Of a stretch of DNA of 64,000 bases, positions 12,601 to 22,666 are shown one piece after another (position 1 is the first letter of the stretch; every line of letters begins with the position of its first letter). Source of the stretch: Strigops habroptila (Eukaryota; Chordata; Aves; Psittaciformes; Psittacidae). The stretch is from assembly GCF_004027225.2 (NCBI RefSeq), contig NC_044282.2:62113725-62177724 (forward strand). The letters are read 5' to 3'. A model generated the notes under the pieces. That model worked only from the letters and a program-made list of their open reading frames with translations. It did no database searches and was not told the origin of the DNA. The position numbers and the translations under genes are program-made.

Positions 12601-15600
12601 TCTCGTGACCAAGGGCTGCATTGGAGAAGGATGAATTGGTACTTTTCCTGTATAGTCTTCCAGCCTTTGGTGAATTCTGGTTGAGGGACAGAACCTCTCC
12701 CATATATCTAATCTCAATCTCCCCTCTGTCATTTAAAGCCATTCCCCCTTGTCCTGTCCCTACAGGCCCTGGTCAAAAGCCCCTCTCCAGATATCTTGTC
12801 AGCCCCTTTAGGCACTGGAAGCTGCTCTAAGGTCTCCCTGGAGCCTTCTCTTCTCCAGGCTGAACAAGCCCAGCTCTCTCAGCCTGTCTCCATAGCAGAG
12901 GTGCTTCAGCCCTTGGATCATATTCCAGTTAAAAACCTCTTTAGATTCACCAGAATGATTTTGGTCCCCTTCTCTTGTAAGACAAAACCCAGATTTGTGT
13001 TACAGCAGCAGTCTGGGAGAAGAAAAGCCTTCCTCTTTTATCTACACTGACCATTACTGGAGAACTAACCTATTCTTTATCAGTGTAGAAGACCTTTGAG
13101 GTGTAAGATATAATCTAATTTGAGCCTTGAAAAATGCATACCATTTCTGTGTTGCCATTAACAAAAGAGTTGAACCAAAGACCATTCTCCAGTCACAGCA
13201 CCCCTATGTGCAGGTCTGAGCTAACAAACCTTATCACTAATGACTGCCCTCAGGCGTGAACCCAGTGTGCTGCAGAGGTTTTCAGCTTCAGAAGAAGGTC
13301 TGAATCCAGGATTATTTGCCTGACTGCATGAACACTGTGCTGGCTTTTGGTGTGTGCCACTTCGTCCATGCTGTGCACTAAACATCATGTTTCTCTGCTT
13401 CCTTTCCCAGAGGCGAGGCACATCAGGAACTGCCCCATTGACTGCGCTTCAGTTTACTACAATGGGCTCCGGCGATCTGGTGTCTACAGCATCATGCCCT
13501 TAGTCGGAGGGATGCCTATTGAAGTGCTGTGTGAGATGGACACTGAAGGTACTGCTGGAGGCACCTACAGCATCTTCCAGCAAAGCTTTGGGTGGGATTT
13601 GTCAAACCTGAGAGTTGTATCTCATGTCTGAGTTATTCTGAGGCTACCTTATAGTCAGTGAGAGCAGAAGGGCTCTTCCCCAAGGACAGAGGACTTGTCC
13701 TCTCTGCTGGCTATAGAGAGGGTTTGGATGAATAGTTCAAAGTAGACATTATGACTAGAATTCAATTGCCTAAATGCAGGTGTTTAATGGTCTTTGGGAT
13801 GTCCTCATGCATCCAAGATATTTGCAATGCACTAATGGACATGACACAGGGCTTAGGGGAAAATAATCCCTTGTGGAGTAGCAGCTGGTCACTGGGGGGG
13901 TATTTGGAGCATCTCTGTGTAGTTGAAGGCTATGTGTGGGCAACCACCAATTGTAGCTGTGCTAGAGTGAGGAGGGGGGACATAGATTCTATCCCACATT
14001 TCTTTTGAAGTGTAAATGAGGGTGCAGGTGACTTCTCTGATCCTTGCTGTCTAAATATTCATATGGAGACACTACTGTCATCCCAAGGCACAAACTTTCT
14101 AACAAAATCAGTGTGCAACACTTGAGTTTTGGAGGAATAATGTCAATCAGCAAGGAAATGGGGCAGTGGATTGTCAGTTCCTTGCCCCATGGATCTACTC
14201 CAGTCTGGATGGACGTGTCACATCCACACGCCCCATTCTGGAGGAAGGGGTTCAGCTCCCTACATGTAGGCATCTCGCCTGTTGGAGGATCTACAGGTCA
14301 ATGCAGCCTTGGTCATTAAGAAACAGGCTGTTCCGACAATGTGGCCTCTGTTATGTCATTACTATTATTTGCATGACCATCAACACAGTCTTGGACACTG
14401 TAGAGTGACAGGCTGTACAAACAGCAAATAGAAAGATGGTCCCAGTTCCCAGTCTCCTCCCAAGCTTACGATATTGGAATAAAACAAGAGAGAAGAGAGC
14501 GATTTGGACAGATGGGAGAGCAGATGGAGACAGTGAGACAATACTGGGAGAGCTCATGTGCCTCTGCGGTGCTGCAGGAACAGTACATAATAATCTCTAA
14601 ACTCCAGGATCTCTTAGTTTGTTCCAGTCCCAAAACATTTGCCTCCTCAAAACTACCAGCTCCCTCTCATCTAAAACCACCTTAAAATCTGAGGCAGTCA
14701 ACAAGGGAACGTCATTATGAACCAACATGGGAGAGGTGTGAGCACTTTTCCATGACCTTTTATCCCTGTGCAGCAAACAACACTGTATTTTGCCACTTGG
14801 TGGGAGGAGGCATGACAAGAAGACACCTTGCTGAGCTGCAGATGGATCCTTAGAGGTGACACCACTAAGGAGTCTGTCCAGGACCCCCTGGATGCTCCCT
14901 GGATGCTCCCAGTTTATGTTATCTCTCTCCTGGCAGGTGGGGGTTGGACAGTCATCCAGAGGCGTCAGGATGGCTCAGTTGATTTCAACCGGACCTGGAA
15001 TGAGTACAAGGAGGGCTTTGGGGACCTCAATGGTGAGTTCTGGCTGGGCAACGAGAACATCCACAAGATGACAAGCCAAGGAGACTACTCTCTTCGCATT
15101 GACCTGGAGGACTGGAACAGCAAGCACAAGCACGCCTTCTACCAGGTCTTCAGGTAGAAAGTGGGGTGGACTTCCCTGTTTCTCATAGTTCAACTAGTTC
15201 AAGGGAGACCTTCAGGCATGAGAATCCCTTTGAGGTCAGAGTGACACTGACTAGAGAGTGTTTCAGGCTGGGCCTAGGCTGTCTATCCTTTCTTTCCCAC
15301 CTGGACTTGACCATCAATTTTTGCTTTGGGTTGAAGCCTGCGTGTGAGCTAGTGAATGTTCAGTGGTGTTCAGCCATGGCCAGCATCCACAGCCCCAGGG
15401 GAAGGGAGCTGTAGGATCCAATGGACAGTCCCCAGCTGCTTGGGGTATGTTTTTTCTGCCAAAAATTGTTGATCTCTATGTCAAAACCAGAATTTTGAAT
15501 CCTTGCTGGGCAGGTCCTCCAGCATCTCACTTGGTTTAGAGGCATGGTTTGATTTTTACCCTCTCCACTCATGGCTTTTACTTGCTGGGCCTGATGTAAT

Positions 15601-17482
15601 GTCATGTAGTGTCTATGGCCTTCCCCTCCACTTGTGTTTTATTTATCCATACACATCAGCCACATCCTTTCTTAATCAGGGGTGACCAGGTCTGCCTAGA
15701 CTCCTTCCCTGTCTCTACTGGAAATGCTTGTTGGTGACCATGGAGTAATCCGCCACAGGAGGATATTCAAGGGAACACTGCACCTTAGGGACATTTGAAG
15801 CCTGAAGGCTTTGAGTAGACCCCAAAACTGCTGGAAAAAAAAAAGTCATAGAATCATCATAGAATTATCATAGAATCATCATAAAATTATCATAGAATCA
15901 TCATAGAATCACAGAATGGTTTGGGTTGGGAAGGACCTTAAAGCTCATCCATTTCCAACTCCCTGCTACGGGCAGGGACACCTTCCACTAGAGCAGGTTG
16001 CTCCAAGCCCCGTCCAACCTGGCCTTGAACACTGCCAGGGATGGGGCAGCCACAGCTTCTCTGGGCAACCTGCGCCAGGGCCTCACCACCCTCACAGGGA
16101 ACAACTTAAGATAAATTTCCATTTCCTAAGTGTGCATTAGAGCACCCCCCACAAGGAAATGTGTGCTCTGAATGGCCATCCTGATTTTTCTCGTCAGATG
16201 TTATGTGCAATGGCATTGACCTTCAGTCTTTGTTAACCCAGGGACAGATTACTCATTAGCTCTGTTTGTGAAGAGCAGGATGCTTGTTATGTGGAGAGGA
16301 GGCAGTGCTGTGTAATTAGAGGGACTGCCTTGCCAAAGCTGCTGCAGTCCTTTATTGTGGTTTTAGAGTCATGGCCTGCCCAGTTCAGCCCTATAACAAG
16401 TGCCGTGAGTCATGACAAAATCATGCACAACCCACAGAAGGGAAAAATACACAATCTTGGGCTTTTAGAGGTGATGAATCATAGCAGGGAGGCTGGCCAG
16501 AGCAGGAAGATGATTGCTAGGTGTACACGCCAGGAATGCAGTATCCAGGTTAGAAAGGAGACTCAAACACTCCCCATTGAATAGTCCCACCTTTGTTGCT
16601 TGCAGCATTGAGGACGAGGCAAACTATTACCGCCTGCATGTGGATGGGTTCAGCGGGACAGTGGAGGATTCCTTTGCCTGGTACCACAACAAGAGGAGCT
16701 TCAGCACACCCGACACAGGGAACATCTGCGCTGAGATTTCCCATGGAGGCTGGTGGTACCACCAGTGCTTTTTCTCCAACCTCAATGGGGTGTACTACAA
16801 GGTAAGGTGGAGGGGTGAGGGCACAAGGTGTTTTTTCTCCAACCAGTGTTTTTTCTCCAGCCTCTATGGAGGGTACAAGCAAAGGTGGAAGAATGAGGAT
16901 GTGGATGTTAGCACATGAGATCCAGGGCTGGGAGGAAGCTGCTGGTCCTCACATCACAGCAGTTCTTCCTGGATTGACTAGCCTTGAAGTTCTTCCTGGA
17001 TTGACTAGCAAGAGAATAAAATGGGTGCTGGGCACCAAGGCAGTCCATCTTTGTCTGTGCTGTGGGTCAGGCACAAGTGTTGTGACACGTCTGCACATTG
17101 GGGATGGGGCTGCATGGTGGAAACTTGTGGTACGGGTGGCACATACTGAGATGGATGGATGCCAGCTCCATTGGGACCATTTGAAAAATGTTGGGCTTTG
17201 CGTGCTCTTTTCACCTCAGTGTCATTAAGGAATCTGCTCCAGTGTTACAGAGCAACTGGTTTTCTGATGCTCCCTTCTGGATGATGCTTCCATGAGTTTC
17301 CCATACCTGACCATCCGTCTTTCTCTGCACCACAGGGCGGCCGATACTCCATTAAAAACCGCAAGGTCCTGGGGCCGGATGGTATCGTGTGGTACTCATG
17401 GAAGGACACAGACTACTACTCCCTGAGGAAGGTGGTCATGATGATTCGACCACGCACTTTCCGACCCCACCTCTCCCCATGA
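6667..17482 (+). CDS. secreted angiopoietin-like / fibrinogen-like protein
   Basis: Six coding exons with matching phases: 6667-7053, 11405-11627, 13411-13548, 14937-15153, 16606-16801 and 17336-17482 (TGA), giving 435 residues. Residues 1-29 form a signal peptide; I chose ATG 6667 because it opens directly on this hydrophobic leader (in-frame ATGs exist upstream). A short cysteine region ([18 protein letters not shown]) and a coiled coil at about 70-165 follow, then a fibrinogen C-terminal domain from about 209. The domain shows [38 protein letters not shown] and MMIRP. This layout matches angiopoietin-like proteins, which are secreted, form oligomers through the coil and bind receptors through the fibrinogen domain. 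Oddity: the calcium-binding loop is shortened. Families of this type usually read FSTxDxDND...NCA; here it is [12 protein letters not shown] could not assign it to a named ANGPTL or FGL, so no symbol is given. Gene structure is high confidence, identity moderate. Confidence 0.88.
7610..7814 (+). repeat. CR1 LINE fragment, older-looking
   Basis: A plus-strand CR1 3' end within intron 1 of the fibrinogen-like gene. It carries GGTTGGACCAGATGATC and TTGAGGTCCCCTCCAA and ends in ATTCTATGA units. It differs from the other copies and probably belongs to another CR1 subfamily. Confidence 0.8.
8255..8368 (-). repeat. CR1 LINE fragment
   Basis: About 110 bases of a CR1 3' end on the minus strand: TCATAGAATCACAGAATGG, then the CCTGCCATAGGCAGGGACACC block. 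A short GAAGGAAGG purine run follows at the truncation point. Confidence 0.9.
10206..10760 (-). repeat. CR1 LINE fragment
   Basis: A minus-strand CR1 3' end of about 555 bases in intron 1 of the fibrinogen-like gene. It runs from the ATAGAATCGTAGAATTG terminus back through the CTCTCAGCCTGTCTCCATAG block. It is 5' truncated and looks fairly young, judging by its similarity to the other copies in the window. Confidence 0.93.
12322..12425 (-). repeat. dispersed repeat, copy A (inverted relative to copy B)
   Basis: Read on the minus strand, this stretch closely matches 15216-15315 on the plus strand. Shared blocks include GTCAGAGTGACA, AGGCTGTC and ATCCTTTCTTTCCCACCTGG. The family was not recognised; an old interspersed element is the likeliest explanation. 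Confidence 0.7.
12706..12925 (-). repeat. CR1 LINE internal fragment
   Basis: A minus-strand CR1 piece that lacks the usual 3' terminus. It begins at the AATCTCAATCTCCCCTCTG block and ends near CTCCATAGCAGAGG. It lies in intron 2 of the fibrinogen-like gene. Confidence 0.85.
15216..15315 (+). repeat. dispersed repeat, copy B
   Basis: The plus-strand partner of the repeat at 12322-12425, in intron 4 of the same gene. The two copies are inverted to each other and about 2.8 kb apart, with scattered differences that suggest an old element. Confidence 0.7.
15848..16108 (-). repeat. CR1 LINE fragment with expanded 3' tail
   Basis: A minus-strand CR1 3' end. Its terminal ATCATAGA-type units are repeated about seven times (15848-15915), more than in the other copies here. 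The body breaks off after the CTCACAGGGAACAACTT block. Confidence 0.92.
16761..16898 (+). repeat. local tandem duplication of the exon 5 end
   Basis: The last 41 bases of fibrinogen-like exon 5 plus its splice donor region (16761-16820) are repeated with changes at 16842-16898, 81 bases downstream. A further partial copy, GTGTTTTTTCTCCAACCAG, sits between them. The second copy keeps the CFFS codons in the same frame but has lost the GT donor. Confidence 0.75.
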
Positions 17483-18801
17483 AGCAGCCTGGGACGTTCT
17501 TCATTTCACTTCACATTGAACGTTGGGAACAAAGAGCTGAAAATAGTTTGCTGTGAGCAAAAACTGGTGCTGGAGAACCTGGAGGGACAAAGTCACCATG
17601 GCTGTTGCTGCCTGTTTGCCTTTGAGAGAACTGAACCAACAGCAGAGGTGTCAAGACCTTCAATAAGCATTTGGGTGGTGAACGTTCTCCTAAAAATGTG
17701 GAGGTGATTGCTGAGAAAGGCTTTGCAAAGACAAGCACGTGGCTTGCCATTTCACTGGGTAGCAGCAGTCCTTGGCAGGCTTGGGCATCCCTAAGGCTTG
17801 AGACTAAATCCAGCTGATGGGGTGATGATGGACTGAGGCTGGACCTTAAGCTGAAGGGAGATGTTGACTGCTCTGGCTACCAATCTAATGGTACTTTAGA
17901 GGGAAGCAAAGAACCAGCAATCCTGTATGCGTTTTCCACGTGGGACGTGATGGACCAGTTATAACACTGTAAGATGAGAATTTCTGGTCTTGGCAGAGTT
18001 TCTTTGTTCGCATCACCAAGTAAGTGTTTGAAGGTCAACCACTGCAGGGATGTGCTAGGGTGGCTCCAAGGTGCTGAGATGGCCCTGAGGAAAGCCAAGA
18101 GAGCCAGCACGCATCATTGAGGGAGAGTGTCACAAGCAAATGAGGAGGAAGGTCTGCAGTGGCCCTCACCTTCTCTGGCAGAGATTGTGTTACACACGTG
18201 GACATGAGCTAGCTGCAATAATAATAATACTCAAAATGAAAAGATTTTGAAATTTTCCATTCTATTTTCACCTTTCCATCCTTTCTCTGGCAAAGAACTT
18301 AGGGTGAATTTTCTATCCACCCTATAAGTGGTCTGCAGGAATGGTCAGATGTGATTTTAAGTCTTTTTTACTGCCTTACTGTGGATAAGGAAAATTTGTT
18401 GTTGCTGTCTTTACATTTCCACTTGTAGTTGCAAGTGGAACTCTTCCTTTTTTCCTGACTTTGCCTCCTTGCAGGATCAAGAGATGGAGGCTGGGACTTG
18501 GCCTCAGCCCTTATTGTGTTTGGGGATGGATATTTAATTAGATTCCCTTTTTCCTGTTTCATGTGCACAGATGAGTTCAAAGGGGGTTCAGCAAAAGAGA
18601 AAAGCAGATGTATTAGAGACAAAACACTGTTCCTCTCAAAAACTTGCCTCCCACCTGATGCTCTGCTTGCTCCTTGATGTTTCTGTAGCTTTTACACTAT
18701 TCTGGGCTATATTTTGCCTGGAACCTCATTTTTCATGGTCAGATCAAGCAGAGAAGTTACCTTCCAAGCATCCTACAGACTAACATCCCTAAGATAATAA
18801 A
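17483..18801 (+). other. probable 3' UTR and flank of the fibrinogen-like gene
   Basis: No further coding sequence follows the stop codon. The first AATAAA that I see on this strand after the stop is at 18796-18801, so the transcript may run that far. No other feature was recognised. Confidence 0.4.
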
Positions 18802-20460
18802 ACAACCTCATTTACCTTTCCCTCTGCTAGGTTTGCCTTGGTAGTCTTCCTTAGGGAATGTTCCTAAGACACGTCTGATGGTGTTTGGGAGTTGCAATGG
18901 GCTGGCCTGCATGCTGCTGTACCATTATGCACCATGAACATCTGGGCACTACCAGCAGTGGGAGGAGAGCTTTCTTGCCTCATGGCATGTGCATCTTTAA
19001 TATAATGCCCTTCCTTCAGGACCTGACCTTCCCTCTTTGGACTGCAGGCGTTCAAAAGGCCATGATGTCCCCTGGTTAAACAATCCCCTACTAGGAGACT
19101 AATAAATCACTTGAATAAGCAACAACCTAACTAACTAATGTTAACTAATGTTATCATTATTAATCTACAATCTGACTTTGCACATTCTTGAACACGATAA
19201 AGGTATTGCAAACCTTATGAATAACATGCTGCTGCTGCTGCTGTATTAGTTTACCATTCTTCCCTCTCCACACCTGTTCATACCAGGGTGCAAATGTCTC
19301 CCTTTTTGCCTTCTGCACTAAATCTTTTGGACATAGCCCTGATGGAGAGTCCAGCAAGTTCTCCAAGTGCATCCCATGCAGCTGGGTACCCAGGTCAGAG
19401 TCACCACCATCTGTAAGCATGATTCTCCATCCACTGAAAGATCCCATCCTCCTGTGTTCCTTACCTGGTTTCATAACTTATTCTCCTTTTTTTCCCTATT
19501 TCTACTTTAGCACATCTTTTTCTCAGTCCAACCTGCCCCTAATTATTTTAATCTTTATGGGTCCCAATTCTGTTACATCCATACTCAAATTTGTAATGTC
19601 TGATGTCCTGGCTGTCAATCTTGGCCTTCTATGGCATTACCGATACGGTTGCCTGCGTACAGGTGGCTTTGCAAGACTCTGCACCCCAAAAACTCCCCTA
19701 AAGTTGAGAGGTTCATATTGGACTACACTCTCTAAGGCTAATCATTCTGCTTCATTCTATGACTCATTCCGTGAGTCTATGATCTGCTGGGCTGTGGGCT
19801 TTGGGCAACGCACAGCAATGTGTGGCTAAGCAAGAAACTAAAAACACTCAATCAAATGACCCCATACACTCAATCCTGCACTCGGGGAGGAAAGTGTGTT
19901 TGACTACCCTCAGGACAGGGTTCCCTACTGTGAGCCTGGCTCCTTCTTCCACTCTTCCCTTTCGCACTCAAGCTAACCCCTGCCTTGTTAATTTGGCTGG
20001 TCCCATTATAGTGCTGTCTAAAATGATATGGGGCAGGAAATTATAATGACAGACCCTCATTGAGTGCAGCCACGAGGCAGACACCCTGCCGGGTCCTGTG
20101 CACTGACCAGCGAGCCCCGCAGACCCCTGCACACTTGGACGTGCCATATTCCTGCTGTGGAATAGCTTGGGCTACCGTCTGCTGCTAAGCTCTCTGTGTA
20201 CGTATGTGTGTATCTTGCTGGGGGAACAGCTACAGGCCCTTCCATGTTTTGGCTCACAGCTACCCAAAACAGAGGAAGGTCCAAGGAGAGTTTACATCTG
20301 ACATGTTAGGTCAATGCAAGTATTTCCATCTGTGTGATAATTGGGACCTAGTGTCTTTACTGGAGATGCAGAAGGTTTATGAGGGCTACCAGCCCATGCA
20401 CTGCAGCCTCCAGTCCCATGGCTGGGAAAGTCATCTGGACTAAGACTGGAAAAAATGCAG
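18802..20460. other. unexplained AT-richer block, possible eroded element
   Basis: The base composition and sequence style differ from both flanks. On the minus strand an open stretch of about 104 codons (19160-19474) contains LDSPSGLCPKDLVQKAK and a glutamine run encoded by a CAG/CTG repeat at 19230-19245. I recognise no family. It may be an old mobile-element remnant. Confidence 0.25.
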
Positions 20461-21459
20461 GAAAGGGCAAATTAGAGTAATGATCATCAAAAAATCCTTG
20501 GTGAGGGGTCCATGGACAGAGGGCTGCATCTTCAAACTGAAACCATTCTAGGATTCTAAGAACACTGATCCCATGTCCTTTTTTGCAGCAAAAGGGACCT
20601 TCCTTTTGATACAGCACCTTTGCTGTTATACCTGGCCATAATGGGGACCCCTGAGCATGGCTGCTGTGTTCACAGGGAGGGCTTTGTCCTGGGCTTTGTC
20701 TTAATGTTGGCACTGAGTCCCACACCGATGGGACCACCAGCTCCTTAGCTGGACACTCATCTGCCATGGCTTCCCAGGGTCAGAGGGGGCCTCCTCAGCC
20801 CAGACTGGAGAGGATCAAATTAGGGACAACCTCCTTGGATCAGGAGGAATGGGCACTTGTCCCCTCTAGAGTGCTAATCCTAAATTTTGGTGCCATCACC
20901 TCTCTCAGTCTGTGCAAAGATGGGAGGGGAATTGATGCTGCTTCCTCCTTGGGGCTGGAGAACAAGAAATCCACTGGCTCTTCTCCTGGCCTTAAGGATC
21001 TGACGTTTTCCTGTTGCCCACTCCATGGACAGACATGGTCATCTGTCCTCAGCTTAGAACTCGGCACGTGTCCAGCTACGTCCATGCTTCCTTGCCATGC
21101 CAGCTAGCTCCCAGCACATGGCTGCAATCTGGCTCCAGCTCCCTGCTCCAGGTCTGGGGTGGCAGAGCATCACCACTGTGTGCCCCAGGGGTGCATGGGC
21201 CCAAGATGCATGGCTGGGTGCCAGGGGCTGATAGTGCTGGAGGGCCAAAGGATGCACATACAGCTGGGGTTGTTTTGGCCATGGGGGTAAACCAGACCCA
21301 TCCCCTTGATACAAGTGGTGCCTCCCAGCCTCATTTCTCCCAACCCTGCTCCCTTTCCCCTTCCCAGTGTAAGTGACACTGGAATGCCCCCCTCTAAAAA
21401 AAAAACCACACAGAAGACACTGCACAGATCATGAGAAAACAAAAGAAATGCCAAGGCAG

Positions 21460-21465
21460 TTTATT
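21460..21465 (-). terminator. STMN4: STMN4 polyadenylation signal
   Basis: AATAAA on the minus strand (TTTATT on plus), about 1.2 kb after the STMN4 stop codon. It implies a 3' UTR of roughly 1.2 kb, and no other gene lies between. Confidence 0.7.
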
Positions 21466-22666
21466 TACAACTTGTATACAAAAAAGGACAGCTCGTGCCA
21501 CAGCTAGAACAGCCCCCCCCGTCTCCTTCACCCGCTGCCCTCTCCCGTGTTCCCCTCCCCGGGCTGGTCCCCCCTGGGGCTCCGGGGTCTGGGTGAGCAT
21601 CTTGCGGCACAGGTAAAGAGACGCCATTCCCTCCAGACCTGAATCAGAGCTCGGGAAGCCTTATGTGGCCATAGCAGAGACCAAACCCTCCGCTAGCATC
21701 AGGGTTGGAGGCTGGTGAGGTGCCAGGGCACCGCGGCACTGGGACCACTGCCTGCTGCCTCTTTCCCTCTTGTTTTTCCTTGTCCCTTCCATTATGGTTT
21801 CCACAACCCTGCCCTGTTTTCCTCTCCCGCTCTCAGTCTCTCTTCAATAATTATCTGAGCTGCCACCTCTAGAAGCCAATGGCTTTCCAGCTGCTCTAAA
21901 GCAGAAAAGGGGATTTCATCTAAGAGTTCCCACAAAGATGATACCGAAAAAAAAAAAAAGCAGCTTTTTGGGAAGTCACGGGGCTTTTCCCTTGAAAAGG
22001 ATCATCAGCATCTCCTACAGCAGATAAAGCCTTTGGAGCCAGTGAGCCTCACTCTCTGACCACCTCCAAGGCAGGGGATCTCTTCTCTCCCTTCCCCAAA
22101 ATGGTTCTGTAAGGTCTATGGGCAAATAATGCCCGCTCTGGGCAAGAGACCCTGAGTCCAGGCGGGAAAAAGGGAGGGAGGGACACCAAAAGATGCCGCT
22201 GCCCATTGATGGGATGGGAGGGAGGAGAAGAACAAAGTCGGAGGGATGCCCGCCTGCCCGCCCTGCCTGCCCAGCACCAAATTAAAGTCACACACAACGC
22301 ACATTTCCCCCCCTTTCCCTCCCCACCTGCTCCGTCCCCCTCCAGCTTTTCCCTGGGGGGGGTCACCTCCTCCGCTTCACCAGCTCTTGGCTGTCTCTCC
22401 GGACCTGGTTGATGGGCGGCACATGAGATCCACCAAGGAGGTGGGCATCCCGAAGCCGGCTCCCTCCCTCCCACCCTCCCTCCTTTCTGCTCCCTCCCTT
22501 CTGCTCCCTCCCCACCCACCCCAAAATGACTAGGATGGCTTCACTGGTCAACTCTTTACATTCACGAACAAAGAAAGCAGAGGAACGTCCACCCTTCCAC
22601 CATCCGACCTTGTGCTGCGGCAGCCTCTGCCACCTCCCCGGAGCTGTCAGTTCAACCCTCGCCTCT

